This document shows, piece by piece, positions 11,330 to 24,053 of a stretch of DNA of 64,000 nt (within the stretch, counting starts at the first letter, position 1; each line of letters begins with the position of its first letter). The DNA lies in the NCBI GenBank assembly GCA_032629725.1, contig JAFEVB010000015.1:248001-312000 (forward strand), given 5' to 3'. The DNA is from Gremmenia infestans. Taxonomy: Eukaryota; Ascomycota; Leotiomycetes; Helotiales; Hamatocanthoscyphaceae. Under the pieces are notes generated by a model that had not been told where the DNA came from, did no database searches, and saw only the letters and a program-made list of their open reading frames with translations. The position numbers and the translations under genes are program-made.

Positions 11330-14199
11330 TTTCCAGTTTTCTCATTCATATATCTATCTTATTCTTCACAGTCAGTCGTTTCTGGGAACTAGAAATGGAA
11401 TAGGATCTGGGCTATATAAAGGGCGCGTGTATTCTTTGACACTTTTATTTCGGTCGATCAGAATCGTTGTCGCTGGTCATGAGTGAGTTGGGTACGGAGT
11501 ATGTATACAATACATACTGGTTTATCTTTGATTGGCAGCGTTCAATGGAATTTCCGGAGTGTTTTCCTATGTATGCTAGATTTGCAAGTGTCTTTCGATA
11601 ACGATTGTTCTCGGAGAGCGATTCTTCTCTCGTATACTGCCGAGCCTGGATCTGTGAGACTGGCTCACATGTATTTTGTGTATTGTACACTAGAACATAG
11701 GTAGAGAGCAAGCCACAAAGACTATTTCAAGAGACTGTGCCTAGGAAAAAAATTCGAGATTCTCGTAACTGTTTAGCTGAATGAGAAAGCACGAAGCTAC
11801 AGCTGATGCATTACAACCTAGTTCCATTCCGACCCGTCCTGTTTCGTCACTTATGCCAGTATTAGCCCACCATGTAAGTACGTGCTGTCTGGCTTGTGTG
11901 CGAAGAGGAAATATGGTGACTTGAAGACAATAAGAGTTATTTAAAATAAATTTCTTGGACTGGCATGAAGATGTAAGTAGCAGGCATCTTTTGAGATGCA
12001 TGAGTGTGAAGGCGGGTGTTTTTTGGGGGGTATTGACTGGATGATTTGCTTGGTGTCATTGACAACCTCGAGTTGTTCACAGAATTTTATAGATTCGCAT
12101 GTTCACTCTTTAAAATAATAAGTCTTGACGGAGGCTTGACGGAGAAATCGCAAAAGATTACGATTTGGAAAGAGCACCCAGGAATGTATCTAGTTTTGTT
12201 CATGATACCTATCAAAAGAAAAGAGCTAGACGTAAGAAAGTAAACGGACGATACTCAACTATAAAACAACACTTGACTATATATTAAACCTTGCATCACC
12301 GAGAAACTTTTCCAATAAAGAATGAAGGTCCATCTAGTTGCTTCGGTTCAGTTCATAGATTACATCCAAGTAATCTAAATGTCGATTACGCCCCTAGAAT
12401 TCGTTGATTTGTTGAGAAGTCAGTCGATGGGGGGTCAGGAGACGGTTGGAAGACACCCAAGGGGGCATCGTAGAAAAGACAGCATTTTCAACATCACACC
12501 ATTAAACAACACTTCAAAAACCCAAAAGCCACAAACTTATGCCAGTTTATACTACATATAGCTTAAATTATCTTAAATCCCTACCAAAGTTTTGCAAGTG
12601 GTGCAGTATTCGAGGTTCTTCTTCCTCCCTCCCTCTTTCCCAATACGGCCTAGTGCGACTCCCACAAACCTGCTGTTTTGAAAGTGCGCGTGTTTACAGA
12701 CTTCGCTTCTAACCTCTCTAATATTTGACAATGGCAACGAACGGCGGGATTTCCCCATGGCTGAGGATATCGTCCATTCGTTTCCCTAGCTGCCGTTTGG
12801 AATTACGAAGCCTAGAATGGCTACACGCTTAGTCCCCCAAACACGCCCAAGCACGCATGGCCTCACTCTCGGCACCGCCGTTCCCAATGTTCCCAATCTA
12901 CCTTGAGTATCAACGAAGCATTCACACTTTACCATTGGAACGCCCATCTCAGATCGACGGCTCCTCTACGAGTACGTTGGCCGCGAGTCTCGAAAGGTGA
13001 GATACATTGGTGGTTTGGAAGCATCATAGAATGAGTCAACTACCCAAGCCCTTGTACAGCCCAGAACGTACTCTCAATTCGTCTCTATGAGAGAAACTGT
13101 TCTTATTTCGACTTGGGAGACTTTGGTTGGACGGCGCGCCTCTGGGAAACTTTATGGCCGTGCTTGAAGATGGAGACCAAATTGACAACAAATACTTCGG
13201 ACACGGACCAGGAAAAGATGCCTATCTGTTGTTATACATTTACTAAGGCTTCCTTTATCGCTATAGGAGTTCTTTCGTCTTCCAATCATGCCAGCGGAAT
13301 TGTTGGCACGGCCGTCATGAGTGGAGATGAAGCGAACATTGAGTGAGTGTGTTGTCAAGTTTGGAAAGTTCTGGATCTTGCGTGGAGCAACAGCATCCAT
13401 TCAACGAGGCACATGAGATAGACTTTCCGCTGGTCTACTATGGTACAGTATTTCTGATCTTTTGATGAAAGGTTCCACACCAGATTTACACGCGCGCCCG
13501 ATTCATTAGGCTCATCGACAAATACACGCACCTTCCGTCAGCAGGAAATCGAACACGTTTGGCAGCACAAGAGCCTCAGTCAGCTCTCAGCCGTGATGTT
13601 TCACTACATTTTTGTCGAAGCCTGGGATGTGAAAATCTAAGAAAGCCGAGTTTGGGTAACCATTGATACAGTACGAGGGAACTATTGAGAATTCAGCTGG
13701 TCGATGAACGTTGACTGATTTCCAATCTTCACCTTCACCGACTTGCCTGGGATAGTCATTGCCACGAGGCAAACTCTAATAGAAACTTCTCAGGTCCACG
13801 ATATGTTTATATTTGACCCGATTTTCCATGCGGTGTCACCACAGAATTGAGCGACCGCATCAAAAATCAGAGTAGAAGCTCTCACCGATGAAAATTTGCA
13901 TACCGAAATGAGCATTTCAGTGGGCTATCATATTATTAGTATATTTTATATCTTTCCAGGCTTCATTTCCTCATTGTCCCAAAATAGCGGTGGCGATCGG
14001 TGGTCGCTTTGACTTGTATTACTGTATTGTTGCCTGTTTTGTTTCACGACTGCGCCACCGTAGTCTGGTGGCCTCAGCGGTCATCACACCGCCAGTGCTG
14101 TACACCGCCTATTTGCAAATTTTTCTCTTCAATGCCCCTGTGGTTTTCACATTTCTACCCTACTCAAGCCGGCCATCATGCTGTCAGTTTCTCCAACTG
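11330..14199. other. Intergenic region, 2.9 kb
   Basis: No supported gene. It contains the 3' flank of the preceding gene, one copy of the 9-mer TACGGAGTA at 11493, AT-rich DNA at about 11700-12600 and short open frames without domain signatures. The last 300 bases are the promoter side of the 2EXR gene. Confidence 0.45.
11493..11501 (-). repeat. TACTCCGTA motif
   Basis: One of six exact copies in the window (here TACGGAGTA on the plus strand), between genes. Confidence 0.6.
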
Positions 14200-14934
14200 A
14201 TGCAGCTCGTCAAGTCTTCATTCTTCATGTTCCAGGATCTTCCCCTCGAGCTTCGCCTGCTGGTCTGGACATTGGCGTTACCAGCGCCGCGCCACATTGT
14301 TCCCTTCTCCCCATCCGAGAGAACAGCAGCAGCCAGGACGAAAGAGACTGAAACATATCAAAACCCAGTGATCCTACAAGTCAATCACGAGTCTCGCTGC
14401 GTCGCACTTGAGCACTACCAAACATGGCGGTGCATGTCCCCCAAACTCAGACACCAGTATATCGATTTCAAATCAGACATCATCGTCTTCGATCATAATG
14501 ATTTTGTACCGAGTGCACGCGGAAACTCTCCCGCCACGGCGCTGCAAAGGCTTTCCGGCGCGGATTTCCGTACCATCGAAAAGCTAGAGCTTCGGTTGCA
14601 CCAGAGCACGAATATAGCCTGGGATGATCGCGATGTTACGGTCCCACTCTCTACCTGGATCTCGCAGTGGCTCTCTGGGCCTCTGTCCGGGCTAAAGCAA
14701 CTGCATATCTTGGTCGTAGTTGGTCATGTGAACCACAAACCAAGGAAATGCTACTTGGATACCAAGTTGAAAGGCTTCATGGGCACGGTTCAAGCAAGAG
14801 GTGAAGCGGCAATGGGCAGAGTTGCGGCTTCCAAGGCTGAGGAGGGTGTTGATTGGAAAGCTCCATTGTTGAGTGTTCGAGCAGTGGTGGAGCTAGAAAA
14901 CCCAGGACGGTGGAATAGAATTTGCTTATTCTGA
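14200..14934 (+). CDS. 2EXR domain protein
   Basis: This is a single-exon protein of 244 residues. The opening FFMFQDLPLELRLLVWTLAL followed by PRHIVPF, and then NPVILQVNHESRCVALEHY, is the pattern of the fungal 2EXR family, in which small proteins carry two conserved E-x-R elements (here ELR and ESR). FKSDIIVFD and the later Leu/Trp-rich part also fit. The function of the family is unknown; members are very numerous in Leotiomycetes and Sordariomycetes. The frame is open upstream to 13990 but has no ATG there; the first in-frame ATG is at 14200, and I chose it because it sits just ahead of the conserved block. Confidence 0.85.
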   Translation: MQLVKSSFFMFQDLPLELRLLVWTLALPAPRHIVPFSPSERTAAARTKETETYQNPVILQVNHESRCVALEHYQTWRCMSPKLRHQYIDFKSDIIVFDHNDFVPSARGNSPATALQRLSGADFRTIEKLELRLHQSTNIAWDDRDVTVPLSTWISQWLSGPLSGLKQLHILVVVGHVNHKPRKCYLDTKLKGFMGTVQARGEAAMGRVAASKAEEGVDWKAPLLSVRAVVELENPGRWNRICLF

Positions 14935-15170
14935 CGGGGGGACCGGACCGGGTTCCTCTGTGGTGATAATATTGAACCGTCATTTTCGGAGTTGTCTCAC
15001 TCTCAACTATGACAAAATAAGAATGATTCGCCTTGGCCCAAAAATTGATAAAGTTTGCTCGTGTAAGTATTTAGTGCGGGTGCATTAATTAGTGCTCATG
15101 CAGTATGACTTGAAACCCCTGTCCCAATTGAGTCTCGAACATTCAGCAGCCTGACTCTAAACCACAGCCT

Positions 15171-15179
15171 TACTCCGTA
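15171..15179 (+). repeat. TACTCCGTA motif
   Basis: Exact copy of the recurring intergenic 9-mer. Confidence 0.6.
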
Positions 15180-15616
15180 ATAATCAAAAACAAGTTCCCT
15201 TCTGTCCCTTTTCCTCCAAGTTGTAAGCTTCCTCCCTCTCTCTTACTTTCACCTATCCACAACCCTCAAAAAACAACAGCCCTATATTCAAACCATCAAA
15301 ATACCCCGCTTCCTACAGTAGCCCCCCTCATACCCTGCAGCGTTCCCGAACAGCAACCCACATTTCTCTACCCCCTCTGCCCCTATACAATACCCACAAC
15401 CAAAAAAAAACCAAAACCCAAGAACCAAAAACGTGCCCCATGGATTATCCCACAACCCACAAAAATGAATCAAATCAGAAGCGGCGTCCCAACAGCTGGG
15501 GGTATAGCTGAATAACGAGCGACTCCATATCATGACAGGCAGAAAGAGTCGCGTAAGTGATGGAATATTGATGGATGGTTTGAGAATACATCATAAATGA
15601 CATAGCGGTTGCAGGG

Positions 15617-15640
15617 GAATGAATGAATGAATGAATGAAT
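15617..15640 (+). repeat. (GAAT)6 microsatellite
   Basis: Six perfect copies of GAAT lie between genes. Confidence 0.9.
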
Positions 15641-17161
15641 GCTCGTTATTAACTCCTGTCTGTGGTGCTTTTATGATCTTCCCTGTAAATGGCTGATTAT
15701 AAACATTTCCTTGGGAGGGAAGATATAAGAAGCGGCACTTATACTTACTTTCTCGTGGGCTTTCGATAATGATGTTTTATGGCCTTAGGCACATTATTAA
15801 ATTAGTGCCGCTTTCCTGTCCACCGCGGTCCGCGAGAATGTGGAGATGGCTGGAAGATATGATATGAGTTCATGTACATACAGCAAAACATAATTCTCGA
15901 AAACCCAACTCGTTGGGTAGATCCAGCGTCGAACTGAATGCCATCTTATTCTCGTCGTCTCGCCAATCATTATCTTACATGTATCGTAACCACAGGACAT
16001 GACTCCAAGATATTCATGTACCGAAAAGAAACCCCCCAAACACAGAACCTAAAGTAGCAAGAAAAGTACCTACTCACCAAATCAACATCCTACCTATCCA
16101 CCTCCCGCCTTCCCTCAGAAATCCTCCCGACCTCACCTCGGCGACGAACCACAAACCTCCGCACCTCCCCAGCTACCTTCCACGCCGTCCGTCCGCAGAC
16201 CAATTAATAGCCATGATAATCTCCAACCTTACCTTACCTTTCTCTCCCGTTCCCATCCCAAGATTCTTCCGAGCTAGAGTAAGTTTCCGCAGTAAACAGT
16301 AGCAACACAACGCAATGCACGCAAGGCGAAGCTCGCATTATTCCCAGCTAGCTACATGGCCTTCCCCAATAGAGCATTTAAGCCCCTTCCCTCCAAAACC
16401 TTTCCGAGACGCAGCTGGCACCTGCAGGCCAGCCCGTACATCAGGCGGTCCAAGAAACGCGCGCGCCTCGACTTCGGTATCCAGGATACCGATACCAATA
16501 ATTGAGGTCTTCAAATCGAATCCAGGAGATTTTCAGCACACACACGTAGATCTGCGGTGAGTCCGTGGCCCACGAGCACGAGATTGCGAGTTCGATCGAT
16601 CAATCTGTTAATAGAATCTAGTAAATCCGCAAGCTGGATCCATGTAAGCGATATTGTACGTTTTGAGGGACCGTAGTGTTTCTTGTGACGAGGAAAGTGA
16701 AGGCGAAGATAGTGTTCTGGTATCAAAGACTGAGACTTCGGCTTGAGCTTGTATCTTTCCCTCATAGCCGCTGCCTGGATGTAGAATGGTATGTGTGTAT
16801 GTACTGTATATTATTATTCAAACGTTGCGCGTCCTATGTAAGCTCTCGATGGACCGAGTCCATACTATGGAGTATGTAAATGCTCTCCCTCCTGAGCGCC
16901 TCGCCTCGCTTCCTCTCGACGGCGTCATGCTTGCACCAACCACCACCAGCCCTCTCGCACTTTACCACTGCACTCTCATACCCAAAAGCAGCCCAAATGC
17001 CCAATGCCCAATGCTCATCCCTATCCCATCCCTACTCATGCACCTCATCATTCATATCACATGATAACGCCACAAAATGCTACCCCTCTCCACTTCCACT
17101 GCCACCTCGAATCCACCTCCACACCCGTTTGCCCCCTTTCTTTCCTCAATATATGCATCAT

Positions 17162-19602
17162 TCATACATAGCTCCCCTTCTCCCCATCTTTCCGCGGCAG
17201 AACAAGTTCTCCTTGCACCTCGTCATCAAACACATCTACACTCGTGCTTGCGAATTTCCTAGCGCTGACTCCACGTTCAAAGAGGAGATCTAACTCGGCG
17301 AAGGAGCGGCCTTGAGGCTCGGGGACACGGAAGTACGTGTAGATGATGCATAAGAAGCAAATCCCGGACTGGAGAGAAGAGAAGAGAAGATGTTAGCGTG
17401 AACGAACGAACGGAGTGAAGTCAGGGTGAGGCAAGGCAGTATGGTTAATTAAATGTGAAGGAGGGAGGGTATAGAGGAGTTGGAAGGACTCGGGAATCAA
17501 GTGAGGAAAGGCTGAGGTGGAAAGGTAAGAGAAGTGAAGCGTACCCAGAAGAACCCAGTGTAGTTCTGCCAGTTCCAAGCGGTTGGATTCAGCATATACG
17601 GCGTGATGGTTGAGCATATGATTGCAACGACATTACTACAAGTAGAAGGATCAGCAAGTGTCACCTTCTATCCCAGCTCGGCAATACATACTAGAGGTTG
17701 CGTCCCAGGACAACTGTTTTGATCTGAAGTCTCCGGGTCGATAGTTCAGCGACCAATGAGTAACATACAGTGCCAACTGTCAACTGGTAGCACAAAGCCC
17801 AAACCAACAGCATGCTACCAGTGGCAAGGGATGCTTGGTCTTTATGGGTCTCTGGAACAAGGCCGAGGAATCCGATGATGAAGAGCATGGAGCAGAGGCC
17901 ACACAGTCCATAGATATAAAGCGACCTAATACACTGGTCAGTGCAAGGCAAAAGTGGAGCAGAAAGTTCACTAACCTTCGACCAATCCCAAGAGTCATCA
18001 AAAACCAGGCACCGAAAACTCCAATCATATTGATTCCGTATTGACCTAGCGCGAAATCATACGCCTTGGGAGTTGCAAGACCGGCCTGTTCAAGAAAATA
18101 ACTTGCGCGGTATTGTTAGCTGGAACAATTAAGTTGTACTCCGGAGGAATCTCACGTGGAATATCCAGAGAACGAGTTCCCACTCAAGTTTTGAATGGCC
18201 CACACCATGCAAACAATCTAGAAAAAGGACAAGTCAGCCTGAAAGCTTACATGGATTGGATGATAGGCGGGAATTACCTCGGTTCGTCGCAGGTCAGTAC
18301 CTCTGAAGCAGTCCAAATAACTTGCTCCTTTTGTAATCTGGTTGGGTGATGTTAGCAGGATGACCTTTATGCTGGATGGAGATTTCACCTTTTCCTCCAG
18401 TGCGGTGGTATGGACCATCATAGCAATGGTATCATCGGCATCAAAATTGGTTTCCTTGTTCAAGCTAGTCAAGCGCAGAAGCGACTTCTTTGCCTGCTCA
18501 ATCTTCCCCTTCCGAACCAACCACCAAGGAGACTCAGGTGCAAGGCATATGCCGATAAGAAGCGGGACTGGCCACATCCATTGAAGTGCGTATGGGATTC
18601 TGGATCATAGTCAATTTCCGGATCTGACAACAATGGTTTGAGATTGATTGACGTACCTATACGCCCATTCATCTGTACGACCCAACATGCTCTTAATAAC
18701 TCCGATTCCGATCACTTGACCGAGACCCCAGCAAAAGTTGACATACGTAGTGAGATATCCACGCAATGCGACTGGGCATACTTCGGAGGCGTATGTGATG
18801 GTAACTACGGGCAAAACATCAGAATTCAATATCGAATGCTCAGATCACTCGCTCAACTCACGCGTTTGAAATACACCCCATGGCTAAGGAAGCGTTAGTG
18901 ATAATACTACGATCTTCAAGATTGGATCATGCTCACAATTCCACAGAGGATTTCGGCGACTTGCAGGGAAACTACATCCTTGGCCGTGAAAAAGATTGCC
19001 GTGTACCCGATGATTAGGGTCAGACAAGTCATGACGGTGTAACGATAGCCGAATCGCTCAGAAACGTAGCCATTGATGAAAAGACCAATGATTTCTCCAA
19101 CATTGGCTCCCTGAGAAGCGTGTAAGTCGCATGGTTAAAACTCGTCGTGATCTGATCTTTGACTTACATTACTCAGGCCAGCTTGCCAGGCGGGAGGCAC
19201 CTGATACGTTCCATCTGCCAATTCCTTTCCGTACTTCTTGTTGAATTGCGGAAAGCCGTCTGGATGTGGAAGTCACGCGGTCAGTTTGGAAGAGATGCTT
19301 GGGGAGAGGGGAGAGAGAAAAGCTCAAGGTCCCAGATTTTCCTACTCACAGAAATTACTAAGCAGACACACGTCGTAACCCTCCATGCAGATACACGTCG
19401 AGATCAACATGCTCCAAGCGACAGCCTTCGGATACAGCTTGATGCCCTGGAGCAGGCTCATGGAATGCTCGCTGTCGGTGGCAGTCTTGGCATTGCGGAT
19501 GACCTCGTCCATGGAACTGGACTGATTGAGGTGGTCCTCGGCCGGGAAGTGCAGCGGAGCATCGTGAGAGACGATATCGTCGGCCGGCTTGGAGGTAGCC
19601 AT
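17162..19602 (-). CDS. MFS sugar transporter, alpha-glucoside (maltose) permease type
   Basis: This is probably a plasma-membrane proton symporter for maltose or a related alpha-glucoside. Twelve exons on the minus strand (19602-19350, 19259-19168, 19110-18937, 18883-18862, 18804-18657, 18599-18389, 18337-18278, 18217-18156, 18101-17976, 17925-17692, 17635-17545, 17368-17162) add to 1680 bases, 559 residues. Recognisable parts are ICMEGYDVCLL (TM1), FGYRYTVM after a conserved GE, PWGVFQT then LTITYASEVCPVALRGYL, PESPWWLVRKGK (the sugar-porter PESPR-like motif with Trp for Arg) and the C-terminal VPEPQGRSFAELD. Exon 4 is only 22 bases. The start is the ATG at 19602, after which a hydrophilic cytosolic tail of about 60 residues precedes TM1. 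Substrate assignment rests on family resemblance to Mal11/MalP-type carriers. Confidence 0.9.
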
Positions 19603-20844
19603 GGCTATCTTATCTTCTGGCCAGTGAATCCGGTTGTGAAGTACAGGTTCGCGGTGTTGGAGGGTTGATGGACGGATGCACAAGCACAAGATTAAAAGGG
19701 AAGGACCCACTCGCTCAGCTAGCTTGGCTGTACAGTAATTACTACTAGTCAGTTAATGCGGGGTGGCTTTTAGACGGGCTACACGCGATGCCGCCGAGGT
19801 ATGAATTGAGTGTTGAGATCCTTGCAGTCATCCAGTAGAATCGTCTTTCTAAACAGGGGAAATGAATTCTCCTTGCGATCGGATTGAAGTGCTCGTTGGG
19901 GATTGGCCAGTGTAAGCGGTGTACATTCGGTATGGCGGGGAAACGATGCAAAACTTCTTTCTGCCCCGAGCTTCCGTGCTCGTGCCTCCTTTTATCGGAC
20001 GGAACGAACCTAGGTATGTAGTCACGCGACGAAATTCATTGACGCTGCATGCAAGCACGCATACAAAGAACCTTTAAACTACCATGCCTACCTACCGCAA
20101 AAACTATTTATAGTCAACTCAACTTTTTGATCTCGAAATAATGCCTCCGTAAGTGTTTGGATAAATGCAATTAATTGTGCTTAGAAATCTACTCGTACTT
20201 GCCACCCAATCTCGCCGAGTCGCGTCGCGTATTGCTAGAAGTGGGGTCCGGTCCCTCAACACACTACGACAAAACCACACCACTGAAAAGAAAAAAAAAT
20301 CTTACTCTCTATCTCTAGCAATAAATATCTCATTCTCTCCACCTAAATTCACCGTCATAAATTGAGACTACTAAAGAGCTTGCCGTGGTTTCCAGGTACA
20401 GACCCAGACCCAGACCCAGACAGCGTCAACGGTCGGTCACGTGGTGGATCAGAATATAGGTGCCTTACTGAATGAGGCTCTTGGGACTGAGGGAATTCAA
20501 TATGACGTTGGTTTGTGTACTTTACTTCTCGATGCGATTGCGATTCGCTGTACTGCCAAGGAAGCCATGCAGTAGAGATGCATGTATGCAGTGAGATTCT
20601 TATTTTGGGTGGCTGCGGCCGCGAAAAGAGGTAAAGGGTCACGGTAAATCAGCTCCCAAGTATAACCGGATTCTTTCGCATTGTTGCTTGTCGTCGAAAA
20701 GGAGAAGCCCGGATCACCACAGGAGCATTAGTTCTGTTGGTCTTGGGGGGTTCTCATAATTTGAAACTATCTAGAACTCCAGCTCCAGAACTCCAGCTCC
20801 AGCTCCAGCTCCAGCTCAACTGTGAAGTTATTTCTTCCCAGGCC
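19603..20844. other. Intergenic region, 1.2 kb
   Basis: This is the promoter side of the sugar permease and the 3' flank of the dehydrogenase. It includes a GACCCA short repeat at 20400-20420 and a CCAGCT repeat at about 20779-20816. No gene was found. Confidence 0.45.
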
Positions 20845-21938
20845 TCACTTCCAAGTATCAAGGATAGTGTCATCTCCCTTAATCCCCGCAAGTTTCAAAC
20901 TCCCCTCCCAAAGCAACTTCTGCTGCTTCTCATCCTCAGCTTCCTCAGGCGTATGATAAAGCTCTGAGCCATTAACATATCTCGCCTTCGGGTACTCGCC
21001 AAAAGCCTTCTTATCAAAACAGACACGCAGAATATCAGCCCCAGTCTTAGACGGGGTGCGGATCAAGGGATTGGACGAGAAGAAAGACATTATGTATCCG
21101 AGAAGATTCAGGATATTTTGGAAGAAGAACTTCACGCCAGCAGGACTGTTGCGAGCGATTTCCGTCCCGCCAACCCAGCCGGGATCTAGGCCTAGAACGG
21201 CAATGTTGGAGAGTTTGGAATCGGCGTCCAGACGGCGCTGGAACTCATACCTGTGTTCTCACATCAGCCGATAATATTGAGCTAACCCATGGAAACCCAC
21301 ATCCACATTATCAACAGCAGCTTACTCAACGAATATCTCCTCTCGCCAATACCATTCGCATCACCTTTCGGATCAGGAATCTCCTCGATGCCTTTCGCCA
21401 TATTCTCCGTCGTGGTAATGAAAGCCTTCTTCTGCTGCTCACTAACAAAATGACTAGGATTCGGGCCCCCAGTAATGAAAGCCGCCGTAGAGCCCACGTA
21501 AACAATTCTCCCGCATTGCTTATCCATGCTTTCCAGCAGCAAGAGACTCAGCAGAAAATTCGCAAGGTAGTTCACCGCAAAGGTGTGCTCATATCCATCT
21601 TTAGTGAAATTGTCACCTGTGCAATCTTTCACCCCGGCGTTGAGGACAAGTACTTGAATTGGCGGTAATGACCCCGCCGTCACTCGATTGTTGATATCAG
21701 CAGCGAATTTCCGGATGTTGTCAAGGGAGGTGAGGTCCAGTGACAAGACTAGGTGTTTGTGATCTTTGGGCGCGGTTTTGAGAAGTGTTTTGAGCGCGAG
21801 GGCTTTCTCCGGGTCGCGGACTGCGTAGATGGTTTCATGGCTTGTCGCGTAGGGGCTTTTGAGAAGCTGTGCCACGAATCCGATGCCGAGCCCACCATTT
21901 GGCCCTGTGATCAAGACTGTTCCTGGGGTGTCTGACAT
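20845..21938 (-). CDS. Short-chain dehydrogenase/reductase
   Basis: This is an NAD(P)-dependent oxidoreductase with a Rossmann fold. Exons 21938-21301 and 21250-20845 give 347 residues. The glycine-rich cofactor loop is TGPNGGLGIG near residue 11. The acidic DLTS turn, the structural NAG (VLNAGV), the catalytic Ser in YVGSTAAF and the catalytic YSLSK (YxxxK) are all present and in the usual order. The donor at 21300 (GTGGGT) was chosen because it joins SKLLLIMWM to YEFQRRLD in phase with the right family spacing; other nearby GT sites read through to a stop. The C-terminal half (residues about 230-347) is typical of the retinol-dehydrogenase-like or secondary-metabolism SDRs. The substrate is unknown. 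Confidence 0.9.
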
Positions 21939-22723
21939 GATTAATTGTGTTTTGGTTGAATGTGAAGTTGAGCGGTACTTGATTTCGAGATGGCGATGTC
22001 GATGTCCTCCTGCTGTAATAAGTACGTATAGAACTAGTCTGTGGCTGTGCGCTAAGACCCATTAGTCGATCCTTCCCCATGTCTCGATTCTACTATAATA
22101 TTGCCGAGCTGGTATCTTAATGGGGAAGGGGTTGCGAATAAGGTTCTAAACCTTTATCATTGTGTTTCTCGAAGATCTTGTTTGCTTCCATTGGTGTATC
22201 ATGGCCAAACCCGAGTCATTGGACGCAACTTCTGTGGCTATTTTTGTGTCGGTACAATGTGACCAGAGCCTTCTGGAAAGTAATTGAAGATTGACATCCT
22301 CCTCTCAAAGGGGCTGGGAATACTCCGTATCCCGTGCGATATACCCGATCCCCAAACTACTTATTCCAAAGGCTGAATGGCAAGTTCAAGGAACTTTCAT
22401 GTTTATATGAAAAAGAAGATGATTCTGATACCAGATTAACAGATACTTCAGATTCGATCGGGGTAGAGTAAGAGTCTCACATGGAGGGGACAGTGAGAAG
22501 CACGTGATCAAATGCAGGTAAGCGCTAAGCCCTCTGCCCTATCTCACAACCCCTCCTCACGCCGCAAATCCTGGGGGCGAAGCACCAACTGTTGGTACTT
22601 CTGTACGCCTTGTACACCAAATGAATTCAAAATGGCGTGTATCCTCACTTTCTTTCCTCTAAACTTCCCTCACTCGCTCATTTCCGTCTCGAAAGTCATT
22701 TCTTCCTTCTCAAGTCCCCCAAT
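21939..22723. other. Divergent promoter region, 0.8 kb
   Basis: Shared by the dehydrogenase (minus) and the Hsp70-like gene (plus). It holds one TACTCCGTA at 22321 and a CACGTG at 22501-22506. No gene was seen. Confidence 0.45.
22321..22329 (+). repeat. TACTCCGTA motif
   Basis: Exact copy, inside the divergent promoter of the dehydrogenase and Hsp70-like genes. Confidence 0.6.
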
Positions 22724-24053
22724 ATGCTCCTTGATCCCGTATGGAAAGTATGGGGTCTCTTGGCCTCAAACGACTTTGGCCCCATACCATCTTGGGGTAG
22801 ACAGAGAGTTGTGGGTGATGGACGACCGATACCTGTCTGTAGGAGCTGTGTTTCAAAGGCAGCTGTGGTGGCACCTGGCGTAGGGTTTGATCTGAGTTCT
22901 ACTTATGCGTAATTGTTTCCATCTCAATCCTAAGCCAAGATACCAAGTCATCTGACTTCTCATCAGTACTGTATCGATGAAATATGAAAACGGCACCGTT
23001 GTAGACGTTGGTCGTGTAAGTGAACCCATCTCGTCGAAAAGGCCCAAAGCCTGACTTGCCTGAAGCTCTCGTGGGAAGGAGAGCATGAGTATGTTCAGCT
23101 CATGCAGGACTTATCAGGCCACCGCACTTGGCACTCGGAGTAAGGTCTCCTGCATACCATCTCGACAGAATATTCACATCTACAGATCCGAACATGCCCC
23201 AATAAAACGCCTCTACCGTCTCCGCCACGAACTCGAGAAAGCTCCGCGAATGTTGCGCAAAGCCCGTGGGCTCCCCGCAACAAAAAATATCAACACTCTT
23301 GCCCGCGTCTTTCAACATCTCTGGACCCTGGCCATAGAAAGCAGCCTGCAAAACGAAGGGTCCGTTCTCACGGGTGGTGTACTCGTCAGTTCCCCCCCAC
23401 TCCCAAATCTACGCCCAGGAGATCTTGACGAAGCGCTGCAATACATCGGTCTCCATCGCTTGAATAGCTACAAGCACATCGACTCTGGCGTCCCTCTGTA
23501 TCAAGCTGCTGCGGCTTATGCTGGGATGGGAAATGGATTGTGCAAAAATTCGCGTGATATCCAGACGTGCGAGGCCGAGGAAAAGCAATTTCAGCCGAAA
23601 GAAATGCTAGCGGTATCATACACGAACGAGGAGTTAATCCTACAGCGTATTTATGCGCTCAATGCGCACCATACACTTGAGCTATCCCGCGATCGTGTTG
23701 CCTCCCTGGGATTCAAGCACCAGAACGACAATCCTAACCTCAAGGAAGACATCAGCAAACGCATCATAAATTTCGTGACAAACACCACACCTATTGAAGG
23801 AATCCTAGTAATGGGCGAGGGAGCAGAAGAGAAGGAATTTCTGAACGCTCTTTGGTACGCACTTGATCAGATGGGACTTCGAGATTTGTACGCAGGCTTG
23901 CAGACATCTAGGTTCAACGCTACCTACATCGCATCTAGAGGAACGGCCGAGATGGCTAAGAGATGGCAGGGGGAGACATGGGGATGCGTTGAGCCGGATC
24001 GGTGCGAGGTAGAACGGGACGCTACTGATTTGACGGAAGGGAAGCCTTGTTAG
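22724..24053 (+). CDS. Degenerate Hsp70-like (ASKHA) protein
   Basis: My model has four exons (22724-22908, 22967-23015, 23066-23139, 23186-24053) and 391 residues. The join of exons 1 and 2 gives APGVGFDLSSTYATVSMKYENGTV, read here in two parts, which matches the phosphate-1 motif of actin/Hsp70-type ATPases (GIDLGTTYS-like). EHEYVQLMQDLS and ELEKAPRMLRKARG resemble the variable fungal Hsp70-like family. AAAYAGMGNGLC stands at the phosphate-2 position, and GILVMGEGAEEKEFLNALWY with ATYIASRGTAEMAKR at the end matches its C-terminal lobe. Two key Gly of the phosphate loop are replaced by Ser, and the protein is short, so ATP hydrolysis is doubtful. The acceptor of exon 3 is uncertain (23066 or a few codons later), and the start may lie further upstream. 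The role is unknown. Confidence 0.65.

Larger units (their letters stand above)
14935..17161. other. Intergenic region, 2.2 kb
   Basis: This lies between the convergent 2EXR and sugar permease genes. It contains TACTCCGTA at 15171, an A-rich run at about 15409, a GAAT microsatellite at 15617 and C/T-rich DNA at 15230-15330, 16080-16270 and 16880-17160. A short hairpin (GGTATCC/GGATACC) is near 16481. No gene is supported. Confidence 0.45.

Noticed and set aside
16880..17293. 137-codon plus-strand frame
   Set aside because: C/T-rich intergenic DNA overlapping the last exon of the sugar permease on the other strand.
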